DNA of 64,000 nucleotides from CATOSP01 sp965216155 (GCA_965216155.1 CBDCFD010000005.1:744001-808000); one strand, 5' to 3'; numbered from the stretch's first letter, positions 26,624 through 35,354 are shown. Program-made: numbers and translations. Notes: generated by a model not told the origin, from the letters alone.

Positions 26624-27028
26624 AAGGGCACCTCTTAGGCGGGGCGGCCAAGAATTTCGATTGCAGTCCGATTATATCGCCAAGCCCGACGTTACTGCAC
26701 TCCGGAGGCCGGTGGCCAGTGACCGGGGGATGGGTCATGGGACGCGCGCGTTTAAGTCTGGAACGGCGGGTTTAGAATTTTAGGGATCTGGTGCTCATTT
26801 ATTGTGCTCCCGAGGCTGAATTTTTAATAATGTGTGGCAAAGAGTGGCATTTTGGGGCATTTGTGACCACTAACCACTAACCACCGGCCACCGGAGGACC
26901 GGGCTGATGTTTGGTAATAGTGATGGTAGGGAATGGTCGCCGGCGTTGGGAAGGGGATGGTGTCAGTGGGATTGGGTCCTTCGACTTCGATAACAACGCA
27001 ATCGACAAACCCTGAGAATGCCACGACG
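26624..27028. other. Gene-free interval
   Basis: About 400 bases without a convincing gene. Directly repeated CACTAACCA lies near 26870-26882, and a nine-base inverted pair CCGGTGGCC/GGCCACCGG lies at 26709-26717 and 26886-26894. The middle (26780-26860) is AT-rich and should hold the promoter of the minus-strand MetX-like gene. Confidence 0.5.
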
Positions 27029-28315
27029 CTATGACTGTTCCCGGACCTTTTTCAGCCGAATGATGGAATAGAGGGAAAGGACAAGGCCCAAGGTTCCCAG
27101 GACGGAAATAGCTACGACGACGTTGGTGAAGTCGGTCAGTAGCCCAACCAGAATGCTGAAGGGGAAGACGAAGCCCTGTCCGTAGCTGGACAGGCTGGTT
27201 ACCCTGCCCCGGTAGCGGTCGGGAGTAATGAGTTGCACCAGGGTGCCGCTGGTGGTGCGGAAGTGGGCCTGGGCGAAGGCGTTGAGTCCGATGAAAATCA
27301 GGGCGGGTATAAGAGGGTACAACGGAAGGATCCAAGGCGAGTAAGCGAATAGTAAGACGAAGACGGAACTGAGCAGAATGGAACAAAGGGCAACCATTCC
27401 TTTCTTGAATACGAAGCCGATGGAAGCGATCAAGGCGGCGGACGCGAAACCTCCGATGCCGGTTGCGGACAGCAGGAACCCGCCAACGTCGGCTTCCCGT
27501 TGCAGCGAGTCGGCGGTGAACACAGGCAGCAGGAACCAGGCCTGGTGCAAGATCATGTTGGGGATCAGGCCAAGCAGGATCATAGTCAGAATCACCGGCT
27601 GTTCCCGGCGGATGAAGCGTATGCCCTCGCCGAAGGCGTTTACGGGTGAAATCCGCCTTCTGGCAGCGGTGAACTGGTATGGCGTTTTCAGGGGAATGAA
27701 GAACAACACCATCGCGGCATAGAAGGCCGCCTCCATCAGGAAATTGGCGGTGAAACCCAGATAAGCGATCAATATCCCGCCAACGAAAGGCCCAAATATG
27801 CGGGTGCCTGTGATCGTGAGGGAGTTGGTGGCGAAGGCGTTGCCGAAGGCTTCGGGTGGCACCGTATTCGCGATCAGGGCCTGCCGCATCGGTTGGGCAA
27901 TGGACAAACAACTGCCGCTGATGATCACATAGCCGTATGCCATCCATACCTTGGCCGTGTTTGACAACACGACACCAAAATCGGACACGACCACCAGGGC
28001 AAATACGACGGCTAGGCAGGCCATGAAGGTCTGAATGCGCATGAGCAACTTGCGCCGGTCCACGCGGTCGCCCAGGACCCCGCCCCAGGGTCCGACTAGA
28101 AGCACGGGAAGGGTGCTGAGTCCGCCCACGGTGACCACCTGAAGGGCCGACGTGGCCGACCCTTCCGTCAGGTCCCGGACCAACCAGCCTATGGTGAGGA
28201 GTTGGAGCCACAGTGCGCTGTTGCAGCAGAAGTTGCCGGTCCAGAGGATACGGTAGTTCCGGTAGGCTATCAGGGAGTCAAAGGTGTGTAGCCGGGGCAG
28301 GCGGAGAGGCTTGAT
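27029..28315 (-). CDS. MFS transporter (DHA3/EntS-like)
   Basis: About 428-residue membrane exporter, paralogue of the gene at 21280-22548. IAYRNYRILWTGNF starts TM1, LGDRVDRRKLLMRIQTF is motif A, and the C-terminal half contains GLNAFAQAHFRTTSGTLVQ. The start is odd: AAAGGAG (rc near 28325) stands at ideal spacing before an ATC codon at 28315, and no ATG/GTG/TTG occurs until a TTG at 28516, which would overlap the next gene by 97 bases. Either ATC is used, or a base is wrong, or the TTG is used. The substrate is unknown. Confidence 0.85.
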   Translation of the reverse strand: MKPLRLPRLHTFDSLIAYRNYRILWTGNFCCNSALWLQLLTIGWLVRDLTEGSATSALQVVTVGGLSTLPVLLVGPWGGVLGDRVDRRKLLMRIQTFMACLAVVFALVVVSDFGVVLSNTAKVWMAYGYVIISGSCLSIAQPMRQALIANTVPPEAFGNAFATNSLTITGTRIFGPFVGGILIAYLGFTANFLMEAAFYAAMVLFFIPLKTPYQFTAARRRISPVNAFGEGIRFIRREQPVILTMILLGLIPNMILHQAWFLLPVFTADSLQREADVGGFLLSATGIGGFASAALIASIGFVFKKGMVALCSILLSSVFVLLFAYSPWILPLYPLIPALIFIGLNAFAQAHFRTTSGTLVQLITPDRYRGRVTSLSSYGQGFVFPFSILVGLLTDFTNVVVAISVLGTLGLVLSLYSIIRLKKVREQS

Positions 28316-28419
28316 GGCGCAGCGCTCCTTTAATCTACGGTGCTTTATTGATGGAAAAATAGGGCAAAGGATCTCTGCGCCCCGAAGGTGTTTCGCGACG
28401 TTGCGGGAGTGGGCCAGTA

Positions 28420-28848
28420 CTAGGGCTTTCGTTCTATCACGATGACGGGGATGGCCCGCTCGGTGCGCGACTGATATTCGTCGTAATTGGGGAAAATATC
28501 GCGCATTATTGCCCAAAGAGCCGGCTTTTCTTCCGGGGTTGCGGTGCGAGCGGTCGCTGCGAATTTGTCGCCCAAGACCTGCAGTTCAATGTTCGGGTTC
28601 TTGGCCAGGTTTCGGTACCAGACTGGGTGGCGGGGCGCGCCACCGCGTGACGCAACCAGCAAGTACCGGTCGCCGTCTTTGCCGTAGATGAGCGGGGTGG
28701 TGGTGGGGTTACCGGTGACACGGCCTATGGTGGTGAGCAGAGCGGTGGGAACACCGTCCCAGATGTGTCCTTCCTCCCCGTTGGTCTCTAGGTAGCGGGT
28801 CATGTGTTGTTGGACCCAGTCACTAGGTCGTTCTGATGGGGTGGTCAT
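28420..28848 (-). CDS. Deazaflavin (F420)-dependent nitroreductase family protein
   Basis: 142-residue split-barrel protein of the Ddn/DUF385 family, which uses reduced coenzyme F420 to reduce quinones or nitro compounds. Hallmarks: ALLTTIGRVTGNPTTTPLIY (about 36-55), DRYLLVASRGGAPRHPVWYRN (about 60-80), then NIELQVLGDKFAATART and RDIFPNYDEYQ. It implies an F420 supply in this organism, as does the LLM enzyme at 50426. Just upstream of the MFS gene on the same strand. Confidence 0.9.
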   Translation of the reverse strand: MTTPSERPSDWVQQHMTRYLETNGEEGHIWDGVPTALLTTIGRVTGNPTTTPLIYGKDGDRYLLVASRGGAPRHPVWYRNLAKNPNIELQVLGDKFAATARTATPEEKPALWAIMRDIFPNYDEYQSRTERAIPVIVIERKP

Positions 28849-29074
28849 CTCGTGTTTGGCCTCCGTTGGGATAACTCGCTCGTGGCAGTTTGCTACGGCC
28901 CGGGTCCGGCCGCTGGGCTGGCAACCGGGGCTTAGGCGATATTAAACCCGCCCGGCGCTTATTGTCCAGACGATTACGCCAGCTTGCCGGGGAGCGGGAG
29001 CGGTGGGAGCCTTACCAGTGACATCTATTCCAAGGTAGAATACTTAGGCCAATAATATGTCGGGAGGTAACGTC

Positions 29075-30028
29075 ATGGCAGCCGTGAATACCGTCTTGGG
29101 CCCAGTAGATTCGGGAGACCTGGGATTCACCCTGAGCCACGAGCATCTGGGGACCAACGCCGCGGGCATCCGCCAGACCTACCCTGAGTTCTTCGACCGC
29201 GACGGCGTTAAAGAACAGGCCATCGCAGAACTGACTCAAGCCTACAACGAAGGCGTTCGGACGATCCTAGATGTAAGCACAATCGATCTTGGACGCGATG
29301 TGCTGCTAATGCAAGAGGTGTCCCGCGCCTCCGGAGTCCAGATCGTGGCCGCAACGGGAAACCACCTGGCCGTTCCAAGGCCGTTCGGGGACGTTTCTCC
29401 AGACGTCATTGCATCCCTTTACGTCCGGGAGATAGAAGAGGGCATCGAGGGGACCGGCATCAAGGCAGGCATTATCAAAGTCGCCAGCGACCGGGGAGGG
29501 GTTACGCCGCCACAGGAGGTGGTCCTCCGGGCCGCGGCCCGGACTTCGAATCAGACTGGGTCCAGAATTTCCACGCATACTTGCTCTCCGGAACGAATCG
29601 GAGAGCAGCAAGTTCGCGTATTCAAGGAAGAGGGGGTGGACCTCAATAAGGTGTACATCGGGCATAGCAACGACGACACCGACATGGACTACCTTCTGGG
29701 ACTGCTGGATGAGGGAGTCTGGTTGGGCTTGGACCGTTACCCGGGAGGGCGCACACCGGGGACCCCGGACTGGGAGGGACGCACCGAAGTGGTCAAGAAG
29801 CTGATAGACGCGGGCCATACCGGCCGTCTCATGCTCTCCCACGATTACTCCGTCCCCAAGGCGCGGTACGGGGCCGAGGTACAGGAGGAGCGCCGGAGGG
29901 CCAATCCCGATGGCTACCTGTTTATCACCCGGCACGTGCTGCCGAGGCTCAAGGAATTGGGCGCGTCGGACAGCGACATCCAGCAAATTATGGTGGAGAA
30001 CCCGAGGAGGTTCTTCGAAGGAGATTAG
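29075..30028 (+). CDS. Phosphotriesterase-like amidohydrolase
   Basis: 317-residue PTE-family binuclear metal hydrolase. All ligands can be seen: HxH in TLSHEHL near the N-terminus, the bridging (carboxylated) Lys in AGIIKVA, His in ISTHT, His in IGHSND and Asp in LSHDY. Natural substrates of the family are mostly lactones or unknown esters rather than organophosphates. ATG at 29075 is preceded by GGGAGGT; the frame begins 18 bases earlier but that ATG overlaps the binding site. The lipoprotein gene follows after 19 bases. Confidence 0.92.
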   Translation: MAAVNTVLGPVDSGDLGFTLSHEHLGTNAAGIRQTYPEFFDRDGVKEQAIAELTQAYNEGVRTILDVSTIDLGRDVLLMQEVSRASGVQIVAATGNHLAVPRPFGDVSPDVIASLYVREIEEGIEGTGIKAGIIKVASDRGGVTPPQEVVLRAAARTSNQTGSRISTHTCSPERIGEQQVRVFKEEGVDLNKVYIGHSNDDTDMDYLLGLLDEGVWLGLDRYPGGRTPGTPDWEGRTEVVKKLIDAGHTGRLMLSHDYSVPKARYGAEVQEERRRANPDGYLFITRHVLPRLKELGASDSDIQQIMVENPRRFFEGD

Positions 30029-30047
30029 CCCTGGAGGAGAGGATTTC

Positions 30048-30890
30048 ATGAGACATTGGACCCTTAGTTGGACCACTGCATTGCTAGCCTTAGCGTCCGC
30101 GGGGCTGGTCTTGGCGATGGCTTGCGGTGGGGCTAGCGCCCCTCCCGCGGAGACCGGAGAAGCTGCCGTGCCGGAGAACGTTTCGCCGCCTCAGGCCGCC
30201 GAGGTCAAGCCGGAGAAGGCTATGACCAAGAGCCAACCGGCAATCGTCGCCATGGACAAACGAGCACCGGTAATGATCGAAAAGCCTACTGTTCCGGCCA
30301 AAGAGACCACGGCCAATCCAGAGAAACAGGACATGACGATGACGGAGAAGCCCGCGGCCCAGGTCGAGCAGGCCACCGCCGTTATGGAGAAGCAGACGCC
30401 CGGCACGGCGGTCAAGCCGGAGGCTCCTGCCCAGGAACTGCCGCCGGTAGGGACTCAAGTGGGCAATTTGGCGCCTGAATTTACCCTAGACCTGATTGGT
30501 GGGGGGTCCATAAGCTCGGCGGAGTTGATGGACCAGAACCAACCCTCGTTCCTGTTTTTCCACGCCACATATTGACCTACCTGCCGCTCCGAGTTGCGGA
30601 GCCTAAAGGCCCTGGACCCAAAGTACATGGAAAACGTCAAATTCTATATCGTCGGCGCGAGTCCAGGTCAGACGGTGAACGTCCTTGAAAAGGACCGCGA
30701 AAATGAGGGATATCCCTGGCCGGTGGCGGAGATTGCGGGAAACGGACTAAGAGACCTGGAGGTGATTGCCCAGTCGACCAAGATTGCCCTGGATGGCGAT
30801 GGCGTTATCACCTACCGGGACAGTTTCGGGCAAGGGGACCCGGCCACCTGGCAACAGGTGTTGGAGGACCTGGGTTCGACTCCGTCCTGA
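30048..30890 (+). CDS. TlpA-like redoxin lipoprotein with in-frame UGA (probable selenoprotein)
   Basis: 280-residue reading across an in-frame TGA at 30573-30575 (codon 176). Residues 1-28 are a lipoprotein-like signal (LALASAGLVLAMACGG). A Pro/Lys/Glu linker with repeated EKP/MEK motifs runs to about 138. The thioredoxin fold then starts (VGNLAPEFTLDLIGGGSISS), with SFLFFHATY-U-PTCRSELRSL at the active site and YPWPVAEIAG, STKIALDGDGVITY following. The UGA stands exactly where TlpA proteins have the first Cys of CxxC, and the frame continues 105 codons with clear homology to its TGA stop at the expected end. The natural reading is selenocysteine (UxxC). The rival is a Cys/Trp-to-stop mutation. 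Role: periplasm-side thiol redox or peroxide reduction. Confidence 0.8.
30583..30610 (+). promoter_or_regulatory. SECIS-like hairpin after the UGA codon
   Basis: Right after the in-frame TGA (30573-30575), GCTCCG (30586-30591) and CGGAGC (30597-30602) form a perfect six-base-pair stem with loop AGTTG. An outer GCC (30583-30585)/GGC (30608-30610) pair is possible, leaving CTAAA bulged on the 3' side. The loop begins 17 bases after the UGA and has G as its second base, both expected for bacterial SelB-bound SECIS elements. Confidence 0.6.
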
Positions 30891-30946
30891 CCAACTGCTA
30901 ATATCTCCGAACAGCTTGAGTAATCTTTGGCTGGATGGAGGATATG

Positions 30947-32068
30947 ATGGGCTGGTCTTCACATCACGCTGTGGGGCTGATCTACTACGCCCCACAGCAG
31001 AGCTACCGCGGCTACACACTGTTCACCCCCACCGCTGGCAATTACACGTACCTCATCGACATGGACGGCCGCATCTGCCACCAGTGGTTTCTGGCTGACG
31101 GCATCGGCTATTCCTATCTGCTCCCCAACGGAAACCTCCTGCTGCGCACCGCGGGCGCCCGTATCGGAGGCCAGCCTGTGACGGGCGGCGCGGGAGCGGG
31201 GGCAATCGTAGAGTTGGACTGGGACAGCAACGAGGTATGGGAGTACCAGGCCCCGTTACTCCATCACGACTTTGAGCGGCTTCCCAACGGCAACACGCTT
31301 GTCCTGCTATTCGAGCCCCTGGCGCAGGAGTTGACCGACCGGATTCAAGGGGGCTTCCGGACAGGCGACGGTCCCGAGGAGATGCTTGGCGACCTGGTAC
31401 ACGAGGTTACACCGGCGGGGGAGGTTGTATATTCATGGCCTTCCTGGGAACATCTGGACCCGGAGGAGGACATAATTTGCGACCTGGAGAGCCGGGAAGA
31501 GTGGACGCACCAGAACTCGTTGAAGGTTACGCCCAGCGGTGACCTGGTGGTCAGCTTCAGGCGCATCGACACCGTGGGCATCGTGGACCGGGACACCGGG
31601 GATTTCAAGTGGAAGTGGGGCCGCGGCGAAATATCCCATCAGCACCACCCCACCTATCTGGACAACGGACACATCCTGCTGTTCGATAACGGCCCCCACC
31701 GTCCGGGGTTTACGTACTCGCGAGTGGTGGAGGTCGATCCTGAGACCAACGAGATCGTATGGGAATACCGTGGTGAACCTCCCATTTCGTTCTACAGCTT
31801 CCACATCAGCGGGGCAGAGCGGCTTCCCAATGGCAATACGCTCATCTGCGAGGGTGCGCCGGGCCGAGTTTTCGAAGTAACACCCGCCAAGGAGATAGTT
31901 TGGGAATACGTCAACCCGATATTTGGGCCACCGTCGCGGGGGACCGGAGGGGCTCGCTCCAACTCCACTTTCCGGGCTCACCGGTACGGCCCGGACCACC
32001 CTGGTCTCCAGGGGAAAGACTTGGACCCGGCCCGGCACGCCAACATCAACCGATTGTACGCCCCGTAG
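30947..32068 (+). CDS. Arylsulfotransferase-like beta-propeller protein
   Basis: About 373-residue protein of the arylsulfotransferase (ASST) family. The repeating blades each carry a xLPNGNTL or similar turn: YLLPNGNLLL, ERLPNGNTLVL, HPTYLDNGHILLFDNG, ERLPNGNTLICEG. QHHPTYLDNGHILLFDNG is the family's central His-bearing blade. No signal peptide is obvious. Start is probably ATG 30947, with GGAGG five bases upstream; ATGs at 30935 and 30944 also exist. True sulfotransfer is not certain, since many members have lost it. It follows the selenoprotein candidate by 56 bases. Confidence 0.82.
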   Translation: MGWSSHHAVGLIYYAPQQSYRGYTLFTPTAGNYTYLIDMDGRICHQWFLADGIGYSYLLPNGNLLLRTAGARIGGQPVTGGAGAGAIVELDWDSNEVWEYQAPLLHHDFERLPNGNTLVLLFEPLAQELTDRIQGGFRTGDGPEEMLGDLVHEVTPAGEVVYSWPSWEHLDPEEDIICDLESREEWTHQNSLKVTPSGDLVVSFRRIDTVGIVDRDTGDFKWKWGRGEISHQHHPTYLDNGHILLFDNGPHRPGFTYSRVVEVDPETNEIVWEYRGEPPISFYSFHISGAERLPNGNTLICEGAPGRVFEVTPAKEIVWEYVNPIFGPPSRGTGGARSNSTFRAHRYGPDHPGLQGKDLDPARHANINRLYAP

Positions 32069-32137
32069 CCGGTCCTGTGGGCCAGTCCCTCAGTGCTCAC
32101 CCGGCGCTGGACCGCTTTAGAGGCGCTCAGGGGAAGT

Positions 32138-32157
32138 CCCCCTTTTTCGAAAGGGGG
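32138..32157. terminator. Hairpin CCCCCTTT-TTCG-AAAGGGGG
   Basis: Perfect eight-base-pair stem closed by a TTCG loop, 70 bases after the arylsulfotransferase-like gene. No T-run follows, so it may be a dispersed hairpin; a terminator role for the upstream operon is possible. Confidence 0.4.
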
Positions 32158-32258
32158 AGAGATGTTGAAGGGGTTGCGGTTTGGGGGGAACGCACGACTA
32201 ATTCAGGGGCGTAGCCGGGCGTGATACACTGGCTAGCAACATTCTAAGGAGGGCTGAT

Positions 32259-33164
32259 ATGTCTGATTTCCACGGAGTTTACCCAGCGATTATCACTCCC
32301 ATGACCGCTGAGGGCGATTTGAACGAGGCTGCTTTCAGAGAGGTTATGGAGTTCAACATTCAAGCCGGTGTGCATGGCTTCTGGGTTGCCGGCGGCACGG
32401 GCGAAAGTGTCTTACTCGACGATGAAGAGAACATGCGGATTGCCGAGATCGCCGCTGACCAGTCAAGAGGCAGGATCGAGAATATCATGCACGTTGGGGC
32501 GGCCACCACGGCCAGGACCGTCAAACTGGCGGAACACGCGGCCAAGGCCGGAGTTGAGTCCATTTGCTGCGTTCCGCCCTTCTTCTACCGGCAGAGCGAC
32601 GAGGCGATCGTGGAGCATTACCGGGCGGTGGGCGCGGCCGCTGACCTTCCGTTGTTCGTCTACAACCTGCCCCAGTCAACCGGCGTGGAGATCACCCCGG
32701 AGTTAATGCGGAAGATCCAGGACGGAGTGCCGCAGCTAAAGGGGCTCAAACATTCTGCGGTCACTTTCACCAATGTGAGGGCCTTCGCCAAGATGGGGCT
32801 GCACTGTCTCATCGGCAACAGTATGCTTATGCTCCCCGCCCTGACCATTGGCGCGACGGGTTGCGTGGACGGACCTCCGAACATGGCTCCGGAGCTTTGG
32901 GTTGAGATTTGGAACGCCTACAACGATGGGGACATAACCCGCGCGGAGGCGGCCCAGGACAGGGCCAGCGAGGTCACCGGTTTGGTGAGGCAGTTCGGCC
33001 TGCACGCCACCGCCAAGGCGGTTATCAGCGAGAGGCTGGGCATCGATTGCGGCGATCCCAGGGCGCCCGGTCAGCCGCTTAACCCCGAGCAGCGGGCCGC
33101 GCTGATGAAGCGCGTAGAGGAGTTGGGTCTTCAGAGGGCGGCGGTGTCGCAGGCGGGCGACTAA
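32259..33164 (+). CDS. Dihydrodipicolinate synthase/N-acetylneuraminate lyase family protein
   Basis: 301-residue class I pyruvate-type aldolase. GVYPAIITPMTAEGDLN opens the TIM barrel, GGTGES (about 46-51) binds the carboxylate, the Tyr in FVYNLPQ (about 133) and the Schiff-base Lys in LKGLKHSAVTF (about 163) are both in place. Members include DapA, sialic acid lyases and several sugar-acid or aromatic hydratase-aldolases; no lysine genes are near, so a catabolic lyase is more likely. AAGGAGGG precedes the ATG. Confidence 0.92.
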   Translation: MSDFHGVYPAIITPMTAEGDLNEAAFREVMEFNIQAGVHGFWVAGGTGESVLLDDEENMRIAEIAADQSRGRIENIMHVGAATTARTVKLAEHAAKAGVESICCVPPFFYRQSDEAIVEHYRAVGAAADLPLFVYNLPQSTGVEITPELMRKIQDGVPQLKGLKHSAVTFTNVRAFAKMGLHCLIGNSMLMLPALTIGATGCVDGPPNMAPELWVEIWNAYNDGDITRAEAAQDRASEVTGLVRQFGLHATAKAVISERLGIDCGDPRAPGQPLNPEQRAALMKRVEELGLQRAAVSQAGD

Positions 33165-33262
33165 TAGTTCGCCGGTATTTCACTCCGGGGATTAATTCGA
33201 TCAAGGTGACAGAGGGCCAGAGCCAAGATACAGTACTTGGCCCTCCCACTCACCTTCCAGAC

Positions 33263-33577
33263 TTAACTCCGCAACGTTGCCGCAACATTGCTAAGAAGAT
33301 CAATAGGAATCCCAACGGGGAACCGTTCCGCCACTTCTATTACTCCCGGCATATCTATACCTGCACTGGCTCTATCATAAGCCAGCCTCACCAGGGTATT
33401 GCGATCATGCGCGATTAGGACTCGCTCGTTCAAAGCGGCCCATTCGAGTACCGAGCAATCGTCCGCCCCGGCGAGCCCGACGCCGTGGACGCTAAGAACG
33501 TCGATGCGCGGAGTTCGGCTGCTCAGCCCTCGTGTGGTATTGAAGTTGGGGTTCTCGTCCGCAAGGAACTTGAGCAC
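33263..33577 (-). CDS. DUF5615 PIN-like protein (toxin-like), no partner seen
   Basis: 104-residue PIN-like protein of the DUF5615 family: FLADENPNFN at the start, then VGLAGADDCSVLEWAALNERVLIAHDRNTL, the family's acidic core. Such genes are normally preceded by a DUF433 antitoxin, but here the 75 bases upstream hold only the end of a VOC gene and a roughly 20-codon open fragment. The start is a GTG without a ribosome binding site. It may be an orphan or decaying module. Confidence 0.75.
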   Translation of the reverse strand: MLKFLADENPNFNTTRGLSSRTPRIDVLSVHGVGLAGADDCSVLEWAALNERVLIAHDRNTLVRLAYDRASAGIDMPGVIEVAERFPVGIPIDLLSNVAATLRS

Positions 33578-33652
33578 CGGCTATTGTTGGTCCCGGGACC
33601 TGGCGAGGAGGCGCTCTATCCAATCCGGAGAAGAAAACCCCTCCGCACTCTA

Positions 33653-34471
33653 TTAATCCGGCAGGCGGGTCAGGTGCATCCGGGAACCCAGGGTAGTCTC
33701 GGTGTCGAAGTACAGGACCTGCTGGCGCACCGAGTTGGTAGCGGGGGCGTCGGCGACGAAACCGAGTCCGCAGGACTGACAAGTGCCGATGCAAGAGGTG
33801 ATGTCTCCGACGACATAGCCTACGTGGTCCATGTCGTGAACATCGTCGGCCATGGCTGACGTGTCTCCTGGCTCGATCAACTCCACCTGCACCTGGCCGA
33901 AGTTCACGAAGGCGTTTCGTCCGCCAGCGCGGGATGCGCCTCCTCCGATATGCTCGCCCCGGAAGTTGTCCACGTACCAGGCGATGGCCCGGTCCAGGTC
34001 CTTGACCCGGTAACCGGCGTGGACTATGGAACTCACTTCCAGCCCGCTTTCCCACTCGGATGGCGCGCCGTCCGGAAGCTGGGTGAGGTGGACCCTCACT
34101 CCGTTGGTGCTGGAAGAATCGAAGTACAACACCTGTTGCCCCATCACGTTGGTGAAGGGCGCGTCCGCCGCGAACTTGAATCCCTTTGCCCGCAACTCGG
34201 CTACGGTATGATCGATGTTGGTCACGACGTAGCCCACGTGGTGCATGGTCAGACACCCACTCTCCAGACCCGCTTTGTCTTCAGGCTCAATGAGCTCCGC
34301 CTCCACCCTTCCAAACCGGACGTAGGCGTTCACGCCGCCGCTGGGCACTGCCGCGCTCTTGGGCAGGGGGCCTCCTCCGGCGTTAACCGCGCCGAAGGAG
34401 CGCTCGAACCATTGCACGGTAGCAGTAAGGTCCGGTGTGTAGTAGCCGATGTGCTGAATCTTTTCGAACAC
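33653..34471 (-). CDS. Two-domain VOC family protein
   Basis: 272 residues made of two VOC halves that resemble each other: QHIGYYTPDLTATVQWFERSFG in the first (residues about 5-26) and VHAGYRVKDLDRAIAWYVDN in the second (about 149-168). Each half has an ELIEP strand and a MHHVGYVV/MDHVGYVV strand, the sites of metal-binding His/Glu. Overall shape recalls extradiol dioxygenases or 4-hydroxyphenylpyruvate dioxygenase-like proteins, but substrate is unknown. GTG start with GGAGGAA upstream. Confidence 0.85.
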   Translation of the reverse strand: MFEKIQHIGYYTPDLTATVQWFERSFGAVNAGGGPLPKSAAVPSGGVNAYVRFGRVEAELIEPEDKAGLESGCLTMHHVGYVVTNIDHTVAELRAKGFKFAADAPFTNVMGQQVLYFDSSSTNGVRVHLTQLPDGAPSEWESGLEVSSIVHAGYRVKDLDRAIAWYVDNFRGEHIGGGASRAGGRNAFVNFGQVQVELIEPGDTSAMADDVHDMDHVGYVVGDITSCIGTCQSCGLGFVADAPATNSVRQQVLYFDTETTLGSRMHLTRLPD

Positions 34472-34511
34472 GCTTCCTCCAAGGCTGAATCAGATTGGAT
34501 TATTGCTTGGC

Positions 34512-35273
34512 CTACTTCTGCACAATGTCGATGTTCACGGACCGCTCGGCGTGTACCGTGAAGGTCAGTGACGCGCTGCCGCCGCCCTCCGTGCTGTCCA
34601 TGACATGAATGTTGTCCGGGCCGTGAAGATAGACGATCTTCTCTTCTTCAACGCGGAAGGGCCTGTCGTGGCCGGGGTAAAAGACCTTCGAGGAGGCTAC
34701 CATCTTTTCAACGCTCTCTTTGGCGTCTTCCAGGTCCCAGAAGATGTTGTAGGGCATTCCGCGGGCGACAGTACCGCTTTCGGGCATCGCGTCTCCCGCC
34801 AGCAGCACCTTCTCCCCATCCACCTCCGCCAGCACGCTCATGTGCCCCTTGGTGTGGCCCGGGGTTTCAATGACCGTCACACCTTCGACTATAGTGTCGC
34901 CTTCGGACACGATATCGACCTTCATGTTGCGCATGAGGTCGGCCATTCCGGCGGCGACAGCAAGGTCCCAGGGATTGGGGTTGCGGGCATAGTCTATCTC
35001 GGTGGGGTTGACGACCACGCGGGCGTTCTTGAACAGGTCGGTGTTCTGGCAGTGGTCCCAGTGCATGTGAGTCAGGATGATAATGTCAATGTCGTCAGGG
35101 GTCAGGTCCCGCGACTGGAGCGCTTTGTACAGAAAGGCGCGGCGGGACGACGGGCCCGTGTCGATCAGGATGTTGTGGTTTCCAACCCGCAACAGCGAGT
35201 TGGTGGAGTAGCCGAAGGAACCCTGGTCGGTGTTCAGGGCGAACCCGTAGGTTAGCACGTCGAGCGTTGCCAT
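34512..35273 (-). CDS. MBL-fold metallo-hydrolase (AHL-lactonase-like)
   Basis: 253-residue metallo-beta-lactamase fold hydrolase. The metal motif HMHWDH in IIILTHMHWDHCQN (about 66-79), His in IETPGHTKGHMSV, Asp in LLAGDAMP and His in FYPGHDRPF give a full dinuclear zinc site. The arrangement is like N-acyl homoserine lactonases, although many relatives hydrolyse other esters. It lies between two VOC genes on the same strand, 40 bases before the two-domain one. Confidence 0.9.
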   Translation of the reverse strand: MATLDVLTYGFALNTDQGSFGYSTNSLLRVGNHNILIDTGPSSRRAFLYKALQSRDLTPDDIDIIILTHMHWDHCQNTDLFKNARVVVNPTEIDYARNPNPWDLAVAAGMADLMRNMKVDIVSEGDTIVEGVTVIETPGHTKGHMSVLAEVDGEKVLLAGDAMPESGTVARGMPYNIFWDLEDAKESVEKMVASSKVFYPGHDRPFRVEEEKIVYLHGPDNIHVMDSTEGGGSASLTFTVHAERSVNIDIVQK

Positions 35274-35297
35274 GTCGGGGTGTTCCTTTCCGGTAAT

Positions 35298-35333
35298 CTG
35301 AAATGGGGGTGCATCGGAGCACCCCCATTTCAG
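35298..35333. repeat. Perfect 15-bp hairpin between two minus-strand genes
   Basis: CTGAAATGGGGGTGC (35298-35312) and its exact complement (35319-35333) flank a six-base loop. It sits between the end of the VOC gene (35355) and the start of the MBL gene (35273). No U-run follows on the minus strand. It could end transcription with partial read-through, stabilise the upstream mRNA, or be a mobile hairpin. Confidence 0.6.
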
Positions 35334-35354
35334 TGAGACCTTGTTTGGGTTGGA

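Noticed and set aside
30573..30575. Reassigned genetic code (UGA = Trp) as explanation for the in-frame TGA
   Set aside because: TGA ends other clear genes in the window, including the subtilase at 12584 and this gene itself at 30890, and the motif position calls for Cys/Sec rather than Trp.
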